Source: JALZBN01 sp035525375
GTDB lineage: Bacteria > Actinomycetota > Acidimicrobiia > Acidimicrobiales > AC-14
Reading direction: 5' to 3'
DNA length: 12,861 bases
Assembly (NCBI GenBank): GCA_035525375.1
Contig: DATLEI010000046.1
Location: 1 to 12,861 of the forward strand
Shown one piece after another: positions 6,422 to 11,788 of the stretch (position 1 is its first letter; each line of letters starts with the position of its first letter). The notes below the pieces were generated by a model. The model did no database searches and was not told the origin of the DNA. It saw nothing but the letters and a program-made list of their open reading frames with translations. The translations under genes were made by a program, and so were the position numbers.

Positions 6422-7543
6422 TCAGCGGAGCTGACGCAGGCGGTTGACGACCGTCGGAAACGCGCCGGTGAAGGCGTCGACATCGGCATCGGTCGTCGAC
6501 CATCCCACCGACACACGCAACGAGCGCTCGGCCTCGACGCCCATGGCCTCGAGGACCGGCGAAGGCTGCAAGGACTCGGATGAGCACGCGCTGCCGGAAT
6601 GAGCAGCGATGCCGGCTTGATCCAGACCGAGTAGGACCGCCTCAGCTTCGACGCCGTCGACGCCAAGGCACACCAAGTGCGGCAACCGATTCTCGACATC
6701 GCCGTAGGAAACGACCCCGTCAACCTCGAGGGCAGCAGTCAGTGCCCGCGCCGTCTGCGCCCGCTCCCGGGAGGACTCGTCGGCAACATCGACAGTCTCG
6801 GCGGCCGCGCCGAAGCCGACAACGCCGGCGACGTTCTCCATCCCGGCGCGCCGCGCTCGCTCCTGCTCGCCACCCACCAGCAGCGGTCGGAGCCGAAGGC
6901 CGCGCCGCACGACCAGCGCGCCGGTGCCTTGGGGCCCGCCGAACTTGTGAGCGCTGACCGACATCAAGTCCGCCCCCAACGATCCGAAGTCGATCGGGAC
7001 ATGGCCTACGGCCGCGGCGGCGTCTACATGCACCAGGACACCTGATTCGTGGCACCGGGCCACGACATCCGCCACGGGCTGCAAGGTCCCAACCTCGTGG
7101 TTACCGAGCTGAACGTGCACGAGCACCGTTCTCCCCGGCCGGAGCGCAGCCGCGACCTCAGCAGGATCGACTCGTCCCAATGAGTCGACGCCGACCTCGG
7201 TTACGTCGTGGCGGGCCGAGGCCTCCCGTACCGCCGAGTGCTCGACTGGACTCGACACGATGTGATCGCCACGCTCGGCCGCTCCCCAGACGGCCGCCGT
7301 GATCGCCTCGGTCGCGCCGCTGGTGAAGATCACCTCACGACTGCGGCAGCCCAATAGGGCAGCGACCTGGTTGCGCCCGGTCTCGATGGCGGCGCGCGCC
7401 AAACGACCTTCGGTGTGCACTCGCCCCGGGTCCGCGGCTCCAGCAAGCCACGGCAGCATCGCCTCGATGACTTCGGGTCGCGCCGGTGAGGTCGAAGCGT
7501 GGTCGAGGTAGTGCCGGGTGCTCGGCGCCGCCGACAGACTCAA
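6422..7543 (-). CDS. Cysteine desulfurase, IscS/NifS class, with altered PLP-pocket residues
   Basis: This PLP enzyme of 373 residues would take sulfur from cysteine and form a persulfide for Fe-S cluster or other thiolation pathways. Visible landmarks are YLDHASTSPARPEV at the start, FTSGATEA, EHSAV (His102, ring stacking), HVDAAAAVG (Asp174), SAHKFGG (PLP Lys200), SGSACSSESLQPS (persulfide Cys320) and LRVSVGWSTT. Against E. coli IscS, Asn155 corresponds to His149 and Gln183 to Ala177, in a stretch that aligns without gaps. I chose TTG 7543 because it overlaps the regulator stop as TTGA and places YLDHA near residue 10, as in the family. A longer frame from 7696 lies inside the regulator and is unconserved. 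Coupling to a SufR-like regulator fits an Fe-S role. Confidence 0.88.
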   Translation of the reverse strand: MSLSAAPSTRHYLDHASTSPARPEVIEAMLPWLAGAADPGRVHTEGRLARAAIETGRNQVAALLGCRSREVIFTSGATEAITAAVWGAAERGDHIVSSPVEHSAVREASARHDVTEVGVDSLGRVDPAEVAAALRPGRTVLVHVQLGNHEVGTLQPVADVVARCHESGVLVHVDAAAAVGHVPIDFGSLGADLMSVSAHKFGGPQGTGALVVRRGLRLRPLLVGGEQERARRAGMENVAGVVGFGAAAETVDVADESSRERAQTARALTAALEVDGVVSYGDVENRLPHLVCLGVDGVEAEAVLLGLDQAGIAAHSGSACSSESLQPSPVLEAMGVEAERSLRVSVGWSTTDADVDAFTGAFPTVVNRLRQLR

Positions 7544-8250
7544 ACGACGGTGGCGCAGGCGGCGTCGCCCTGGGGCCGTGACGCCAGCGTCTCGGGAAGG
7601 GTCTCGCCATACAGGCTCGACAGCATTCCCTTGACGATCCCCCGGTCGACGGCACAAAGCACGGGGTACTGCACGGCCGCGGCCCCGAACGGGCACTGCT
7701 CGGAGATGATCGCCAACCGGTCGCCCCTCGCCTCGGCGTGGGCGGCGAAGCCATGGGCGGTGAAGGCGTCGGCGACGGCATGGAGTGCTGCCTGCAGCGA
7801 TCGATGGCCTTCGGTCGGGGCCATCGAGGCGGCCAGCGACTGCCCGTATTCGTATCCCACGTCTTCCGCCATCGCTTCCAGATGGTCGGGCGGCACGAGG
7901 GCGAGGGCTCGGCCCAGCAGAGTTATCAGAAGGTCGTCACGGCGCGCCGGGAACTCGAGACTCATCTCTTTGTCGCTCGTGCGGTAGCGCTTCGAGGGCC
8001 GACCGGCGCCGGGATGCTCGATGCGCTCGACGTGCACCTCCACATAGCCACCAGCCGCCAGCTTGTCGAGGTGGTGGCGGGCGACGTTGGGATGAAGGGC
8101 GAACCTCTCGGCCACCTCGGCCGCGGTCACCCCGCGATCTGACCCTCGAGCGAAGACATAGATCTCCCGGCGCGTGGGATCACCGAACGCAGAGGTGACA
8201 GCACTGACGGCCGCTGAGAAGTCTTCCGCCGTGAGGGGAACTTCGTCCAC
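7540..8250 (-). CDS. SufR-like Fe-S-sensing winged-helix transcriptional regulator
   Basis: The protein has 236 residues from GTG 8250. Residues about 12-75 form an ArsR/DeoR-like winged helix (FGDPTRREIYVFARG, VTAAEVAERFALHPNVARHHLDKL) followed by the GAGRPSKRYR wing element common in SufR. The C-terminal part has three cysteines: Cys186 (SEQCPFG), Cys199 and Cys232, spaced C-X12-C-X32-C. SufR proteins bind a [4Fe-4S] cluster with C-X12-C plus a later cysteine and repress suf genes when cluster-loaded. The stop overlaps the desulfurase start (TTGA) and Mrp starts 15 bp away on the other strand, so it probably controls both directions. TACAAT lies six bases before the GTG, so the mRNA is probably leaderless. 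A longer frame to 8583 covers the Mrp gene antisense and was rejected. Family call is strong and cluster binding is inferred. Confidence 0.85.
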   Translation of the reverse strand: MDEVPLTAEDFSAAVSAVTSAFGDPTRREIYVFARGSDRGVTAAEVAERFALHPNVARHHLDKLAAGGYVEVHVERIEHPGAGRPSKRYRTSDKEMSLEFPARRDDLLITLLGRALALVPPDHLEAMAEDVGYEYGQSLAASMAPTEGHRSLQAALHAVADAFTAHGFAAHAEARGDRLAIISEQCPFGAAAVQYPVLCAVDRGIVKGMLSSLYGETLPETLASRPQGDAACATVV

Positions 8251-8276
8251 ACCTGTATTGTACCTATGCACGTAGG
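8251..8276. promoter_or_regulatory. Overlapping back-to-back promoters and candidate SufR-like operator
   Basis: On the minus strand, TACAAT (8262 to 8257) lies six bases before the regulator GTG, a leaderless layout. On the plus strand, TATTGT (8256-8261) occupies almost the same bases and could be the -10 of mrp. Candidate operator elements are a direct ACCT repeat with 11-bp period (8251-8254 and 8262-8265), GTA-N3-TAC (8255-8263) and CCTA-N6-TAGG (8263-8276). A protein bound here would block both genes. The sequences are seen directly and the function is inferred. Confidence 0.5.
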
Positions 8277-9462
8277 AGAAATGCCCCGCTCGGCCGCTGA
8301 GGCCCAGGCCTTCCGGGAGACGAGATTGCCGACAGAAGCCGAGGTCCTCGAGGCCCTGCGGCCCGTACAAGACCCCGAGCTGCACCGCAGCATCGTCGAC
8401 CTCGACATGGTGCGTGGCATCGGCGTTGCCGGCGAAATTGTCAGCGTCACAATCGCCCTGACGATCGCAGGCTGCCCACTGCGCGCCGAGATCACCGAGC
8501 GGGTCACCGCTGCGGTCGAGGTTCTCGATGGGGTCAGCGCCGTCAACGTCGACCTCACAGTGATGACCGACGACGAGCGGCATGCGCTCCGGGAACGTCT
8601 ACAGGGTGAAGTAGCAGCCCATTCCGCGCCGACGAAGACTGCGGCCGGCGGTGAGGGTCCGATGCTGCCCTTCGCAGCTCCCGACTCCCCGACGCGCGTG
8701 CTCGGCATCTCGTCGGGGAAGGGTGGAGTGGGCAAGTCGTCCGTGACCGTCAACCTCGCAGTGTCGCTCGCCGCCCAGGGCCACGACGTCGCCATTCTCG
8801 ACGCCGACGTCTATGGCTTCTCGGTGCCCAAGATGCTTGGCATTGACCAGGAGCCGGTTGTCATCGACCAGATGATCGTGCCGCCGGTCGCGTTCGGCGT
8901 AAAGGTCATTTCGACCGGCTTCTTCGTGCCCGACGACCAGCCCGTCATCTGGCGGGGACCAATGCTGCACAAGGCACTCGAGCAGTTCCTCACCGATGTC
9001 TACTGGGGCGAGCCCGACTTCCTTCTCGTCGACATGCCTCCGGGCACCGGCGACGTCGCCCTCTCGGTAGCCCAGTTCGTGCCCCGCGCCGAGGTGCTGG
9101 TGGTGACAACGCCGCAGCCCGCCGCCCAGCGAGTGGCCCAGCGGTCCGGACTGATGGCGCGCAAGGTCAACCTGCCCGTGCGAGGCGTGATCGAGAACAT
9201 GAGCTGGTTCACCGGCAACGACGGCCAGCGCTACGAGATCTTCGGCAGCGGTGGTGGGCAATCGCTTGCCGACCAGCTTGACGTGCCCCTGCTCGGACAG
9301 ATCCCACTCGTCAGCGCACTGCGCGAGGGCGGCGACGTCGGCATGCCGGTCACCATCACAGATCCCAAGGCTGAAGCCTCGGTCGCGTTCACCGAATTGG
9401 CGGCGCGCATCGCCAGCCTCGCGCCGAGCCGCATCTACCACTCCGAACTCCGCATCTCTTAA
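8266..9462 (+). CDS. mrp: Mrp/ApbC-family P-loop Fe-S carrier ATPase with N-terminal DUF59 domain
   Basis: The N-terminal DUF59/MIP18 domain (about 21-100) includes VQDPELHRSIVDLDMV and GCPLR with Cys70. It is followed by a ParA/MinD-like ATPase: deviant Walker A SSGKGGVGKSS (149-159), ILDADVYGFSVP, FLLVDMPPGTGD (about 252-263), TTPQPAA and ENMSWF. Mrp/ApbC/Nbp35 proteins carry and transfer [4Fe-4S] clusters in the cytoplasm. Where E. coli Mrp has CxxC after ENMS, this protein has FTGNDG, with Thr316 and Asp319 in the cysteine positions, and Cys70 is its only cysteine. ATG 8266 gives 398 residues. ATG 8281 follows GGAG closely and would be favoured if transcription starts about 7 bases after TATTGT, so the start is uncertain by five codons. 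It is divergent from the SufR-like regulator and ends just before a hairpin. Confidence 0.92.
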   Translation: MHVGEMPRSAAEAQAFRETRLPTEAEVLEALRPVQDPELHRSIVDLDMVRGIGVAGEIVSVTIALTIAGCPLRAEITERVTAAVEVLDGVSAVNVDLTVMTDDERHALRERLQGEVAAHSAPTKTAAGGEGPMLPFAAPDSPTRVLGISSGKGGVGKSSVTVNLAVSLAAQGHDVAILDADVYGFSVPKMLGIDQEPVVIDQMIVPPVAFGVKVISTGFFVPDDQPVIWRGPMLHKALEQFLTDVYWGEPDFLLVDMPPGTGDVALSVAQFVPRAEVLVVTTPQPAAQRVAQRSGLMARKVNLPVRGVIENMSWFTGNDGQRYEIFGSGGGQSLADQLDVPLLGQIPLVSALREGGDVGMPVTITDPKAEASVAFTELAARIASLAPSRIYHSELRIS

Positions 9463-9466
9463 AACT

Positions 9467-9490
9467 GTCGGCGCGGTCGGTAGCGCCGGC
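9467..9490 (+). terminator. Hairpin just after mrp
   Basis: CGGCGC (9469-9474) pairs perfectly with GCGCCG (9483-9488) around an 8-base loop, extendable by a G-U and a G-C pair to 9467/9490. It starts 5 bases after the mrp stop and has no T-run, like many actinobacterial terminators. It separates mrp from the molybdoenzyme promoter at 9499. Confidence 0.45.
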
Positions 9491-9498
9491 CGGCGTCC

Positions 9499-9511
9499 TA
9501 CGCTGGACACC
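9499..9511 (+). promoter_or_regulatory. Probable leaderless promoter of the molybdoenzyme gene
   Basis: TACGCT (9499-9504) is followed by seven bases and then GTG 9512. This is the spacing expected if transcription begins at the start codon. No clear -35 is visible, and there is no ribosome-binding sequence in front of the GTG. Confidence 0.45.
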
Positions 9512-10219
9512 GTGACCCGGTCGGATGCTCCTGTCGGCCGGCGGGTCGTCCTCGGGATGCTTGGTATGGGTGGGTTGGGGGTCCTGTTCGGAGCCAAGGT
9601 GCAGGACGTGCTGGAGCGCACACTCGCACCGCTGGCGGCGCGCGACGGCACCGGCCTCTCGTCGTTGCTTCCCGTGGGCCGGTTCCGGATCTACACAGTC
9701 ACGGGCGAGCTTCCGTCACGCAGCCGCACCGCCTACCGGCTGGCCGTCGACGGCTTTGTGCGTGAGCCCTATCAGATCACCTTCGACGAGCTCGTCGCCA
9801 TGCCTCCGACCCGGCTCACCCGAGACTTCCAATGCGTCACCGGTTGGAGGGTGCACGACGTGAAGTGGGCCGGCGTCCGCCTCTCCGACCTCCTCGATCG
9901 CGCCGGTGTGAACGACGGAGCCCAGGGCGTCAGATTCATCTCCATCGACGGCGCGTACTCCGAGACCCTGACCCTCGAGCAGGCCCGGCGCGACGACGTC
10001 ATCGTCGCCTACGAGCTGGAGGGCAAGGCGATCTCGGATGAGCACGGGGGCCCGGCGCGCCTGTACGTGGCGCCGATGTACGGCTACAAGTCCTGCAAGT
10101 GGCTCGAACGTATCGAGGTGACCAAAGGCCAGCCTCGCCCGGGGTACTGGGAGGTGCGAGGCTACGACATCGACGCCTGGGTCGGCAGATCGAATGGCCG
10201 TGACGACAGCGCCACCTGA
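9512..10219 (+). CDS. Tat-exported molybdopterin-dependent oxidoreductase, sulfite-oxidase fold
   Basis: The protein has 235 residues from GTG 9512. A twin-arginine start (GRRVVLGMLG) and a Gly-rich hydrophobic segment (about 12-27) suggest Tat export or membrane anchoring. The catalytic domain shows RDFQCVTGWRVHDVKWAGV, where Cys108 should ligate molybdenum, followed by LSDLLDRAGV, FISIDGAYSETL, DEHGGPARLYVAPMYGYKSCKWL and the end GYWEVRGYDIDAWVG, all typical of actinobacterial members. There is no dimerisation or heme domain, so it is the compact YedY-like type. The physiological substrate is unknown, with sulfoxide-type, sulfite-type or other oxo-transfer all possible. The cytochrome b gene overlaps its 3' end by 26 bp and is the likely electron partner. 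A frame running upstream to 9251 overlaps mrp and was rejected. Confidence 0.9.
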   Translation: MTRSDAPVGRRVVLGMLGMGGLGVLFGAKVQDVLERTLAPLAARDGTGLSSLLPVGRFRIYTVTGELPSRSRTAYRLAVDGFVREPYQITFDELVAMPPTRLTRDFQCVTGWRVHDVKWAGVRLSDLLDRAGVNDGAQGVRFISIDGAYSETLTLEQARRDDVIVAYELEGKAISDEHGGPARLYVAPMYGYKSCKWLERIEVTKGQPRPGYWEVRGYDIDAWVGRSNGRDDSAT

Positions 10220-10862
10220 CGCTCACCTCGATCGCGCGCCGGCGCCCCGCCTGGTCCGCTTCGACACGTGTGAGCGCACCGTGCACTGGGCCAACGCGAT
10301 CCTTTTTGGGGTCCTCATCGCCACCGCCGCGATCCTCTACGTCGGCCAACTTTCTGCGTTCGTCGGACGGCGCGACTTCGTGCGTCAGCTCCACGTGGTG
10401 TCCGGCCTGCTCCTGCCCGTGCCTATCGTCCTCGGCTTGATCGGACCTTGGCGCAAGCGATTTCGCGCCGACATCCGGGCCCTGAACCGCTGGGACGCCG
10501 ACGACAAGCGCTGGCTCCGCACCCGAGGCCGCGACCACACGGCGCGCCTCGGGAAGTTCAATCCCGGCCAGAAGCTCAACGCCGCCTTCGTCGCCGGCGC
10601 GATCGTCGTCGCCCTGGGGACGGGATCGATCATGGAGTGGTTCTCACTGTTTCCGATCGACTGGCGCACGGGCGCCACCTTCGTCCACGACTGGACGGCA
10701 ATCGCGATCTTTCTCGTCGTCGTCGGGCACATCTGGATGGCGCTCGCCGATGGCGACGCTCTGCGGGCAATGCTAAAAGGCTGGGTGCCGGCCGCATGGG
10801 CGCGATCGAAACGCCCGAAGTGGTACGAGGAGATGACCGAAGACCGACCCGCCGACACGTAA
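10194..10862 (+). CDS. Cytochrome b561-type membrane protein (formate dehydrogenase gamma-like)
   Basis: A four-helix membrane protein of 222 residues, with segments about 33-51, 62-84, 128-146 and 163-184. Heme-ligand candidates are His31 (ERTVHWANA), His67 (RQLHVVSG), His165 (FVHDWTA) and His179 (VGHIWMA), the pattern of the cytochrome b/b6 domain in FdnI and HydC. It would pass electrons between quinone and the molybdoenzyme encoded just upstream, whose gene it overlaps by 26 bp. The ATG lies inside that gene; a GTG two codons later is an alternative. The end is hydrophilic (KWYEEMTEDRP). The direction of electron flow cannot be deduced. The gene is convergent with the DUF2064 gene, and a weak AACCG-N7-CGGTT stem (10861-10877) overlaps its stop. 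Confidence 0.85.
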   Translation: MAVTTAPPDAHLDRAPAPRLVRFDTCERTVHWANAILFGVLIATAAILYVGQLSAFVGRRDFVRQLHVVSGLLLPVPIVLGLIGPWRKRFRADIRALNRWDADDKRWLRTRGRDHTARLGKFNPGQKLNAAFVAGAIVVALGTGSIMEWFSLFPIDWRTGATFVHDWTAIAIFLVVVGHIWMALADGDALRAMLKGWVPAAWARSKRPKWYEEMTEDRPADT

Positions 10863-10881
10863 CCGTGTATCCCGGTTCGGT

Positions 10882-10925
10882 GTCACCAGTTCGCTAGAGC
10901 GCGGTCACCAGTTCGCTAGGGCGAG
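10882..10925. repeat. 22-bp tandem duplication of the DUF2064 gene 3' end
   Basis: GTCACCAGTTCGCTAG occurs at 10882-10897 and again at 10904-10919. Including flanks the unit is 22 bp (10882-10903 and 10904-10925) with 20 of 22 positions identical. The right copy holds the last codons and stop of the minus-strand gene (Leu-Ala-Asn-Trp-stop). The left copy repeats them just beyond the stop, outside the reading frame in use. Confidence 0.85.
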
Positions 10926-11462
10926 GTCCTCCGGGGTGATGGCGGGGTGCTCGGGCAGCTTCACCAACTGAACCCGTTGCTGGGTGGCCCGGGTGCAGAA
11001 CTCGTCGTAGGTGGGCTTGTCGGGGCCGGAGAAGAGCGTGGGCTGGGGCTCCTGCAGGGCAAGGAGAGCGATTCCGCCCTGGCCATCGGCCGCGATCGCG
11101 CCGTGATGCTCCTCGAGAAGGGCCGCTGCTTCGGCAATCCGCTCAACCGGGAAGCTCGGCACAGTCAGGTCGACGAGAATGCCACCCTCGTAACCGAGTT
11201 CGACCGCCTGGCGGAACGCGTTGCGGTAGCGCTCTCCCAACGAGGCTCCGTCCTGGGGCCACATTCTGAATCCAAGGGCTCGAGCCGCGAGCCGGCCCTC
11301 GGCTTCGGCAGGATGAAAGAGCAGGAGCCGCCCAACGCCCGGCACTTGACGGGCCTGGTCGAGCGCCCTGACGAGTAAAGCCTCGACAGCAGCCTGCTCC
11401 TGGGTGAGCCCGGCGATGCCTTGCGCGGGATCGTCGGCCAAGATCATCAGAGCCGGTCGCAC
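10905..11462 (-). CDS. Divergent DUF2064 (TIGR04282-like, GT-A fold) protein
   Basis: The protein has 185 residues from GTG 11462. The order of elements (ILADDPAQG, LTQEQAAVEALLVRALDQAR, GERYRNAFRQAVELGYEGGILVD, then a short GG-containing strand, LFSG and a final PED) follows DUF2064 nucleotide-sugar-transferase-like proteins. Two family motifs are changed. The basic PGxVKTRL loop near the N-terminus is absent, and the metal-binding GSDSP/GTDCP strand reads VDLTVPS. It may therefore have lost glycosyltransferase chemistry or use other ligands. TAGAGT lies six bases before the GTG, so the mRNA is probably leaderless. The gene is divergent from DUF3107 and convergent with cytochrome b. Family assignment is by pattern from memory and moderately sure. 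Confidence 0.65.
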   Translation of the reverse strand: MRPALMILADDPAQGIAGLTQEQAAVEALLVRALDQARQVPGVGRLLLFHPAEAEGRLAARALGFRMWPQDGASLGERYRNAFRQAVELGYEGGILVDLTVPSFPVERIAEAAALLEEHHGAIAADGQGGIALLALQEPQPTLFSGPDKPTYDEFCTRATQQRVQLVKLPEHPAITPEDLALANW

Positions 11463-11474
11463 GTCTGGACTCTA
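11463..11474 (-). promoter_or_regulatory. Probable leaderless promoter of the DUF2064 gene
   Basis: On the minus strand TAGAGT (11474 to 11469) is followed by CCAGAC and then the GTG start at 11462. The spacing puts the transcript start at or next to the start codon. No -35 is evident. Confidence 0.45.
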
Positions 11475-11501
11475 GCGGCGGGCGTACCTGCGCCTGGCGC
11501 G

Positions 11502-11530
11502 TACTGTTGGGGGCACAGGACGAAGGGGAG
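11502..11530 (+). promoter_or_regulatory. Promoter -10 and strong ribosome site of the DUF3107 gene
   Basis: TACTGT (11502-11507) is a plausible -10 and would start a leader of about 20 bases. GGGGAG (11525-11530) lies five bases before GTG 11536 and is the clearest Shine-Dalgarno sequence near a non-ATG start in the window. It contrasts with the leaderless start of the divergent gene. Confidence 0.5.
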
Positions 11531-11535
11531 ATCGA

Positions 11536-11769
11536 GTGCAGATTCGGATCGGGATTGTTCAGTCGCCCAAAGAGATAGACATCGACCTCGACGACAGCGA
11601 CGACGGCACCGCGCTGATCGAACAGATCACCGAGGCGATGGGGTCCCCGGGGATGCTCTGGCTCACCGACCGGCGGGGGCGCAGAATCGGCGTGTCCACG
11701 GAGAAGCTCGCCTACGTCGAGGTCGGAGCCGAGACAGGCGATCGTCGAGTGGGCTTCAGCGCCCTTTGA
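11536..11769 (+). CDS. DUF3107 family small protein
   Basis: The 77-residue protein opens with MQIRIGIVQSPKEIDIDL and ends with RRVGFSAL. The middle reads LWLTDRRGRRIGVSTEKLAYVEVG. This is the full-length pattern of the actinobacterial DUF3107 family (for example mycobacterial TB9.4), whose function is unknown. GTG 11536 is set by the GGGGAG ribosome site. The first ArsA-like ATPase starts 19 bp after the stop, so the genes are probably co-transcribed. It has no membrane segment, signal peptide or cysteine. The high acidic content early in the protein (DIDLDDSDDG) is typical of a small cytoplasmic domain. Confidence 0.88.
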   Translation: MQIRIGIVQSPKEIDIDLDDSDDGTALIEQITEAMGSPGMLWLTDRRGRRIGVSTEKLAYVEVGAETGDRRVGFSAL

Positions 11770-11788
11770 CGCAACGCTTCTCGAGACC

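Noticed and set aside
7544..7696. N-terminal extension of the desulfurase by 51 residues
   Set aside because: It is Arg-rich, unlike the family, and lies fully inside the regulator gene. The TTGA overlap gives a family-like start.
8251..8583. Upstream extension of the SufR-like regulator frame
   Set aside because: It runs antisense to the conserved DUF59 domain of mrp and adds no recognisable domain.
9251..9511. Upstream extension of the molybdoenzyme frame into mrp
   Set aside because: The translation is Ser/Arg-rich and overlaps conserved mrp sequence. The GTG at 9512 directly precedes the Tat-type signal.
8599..9651. Long open frame antisense to mrp and the start of the molybdoenzyme gene
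   Set aside because: High GC content makes long antisense frames common. The plus-strand proteins are clearly conserved, and the antisense translation has no motif.
10861..10877. AACCG-N7-CGGTT stem as a terminator for the cytochrome b gene
   Set aside because: Only five base pairs, no T-run and it overlaps the stop codon, so it is too weak to annotate as a feature.
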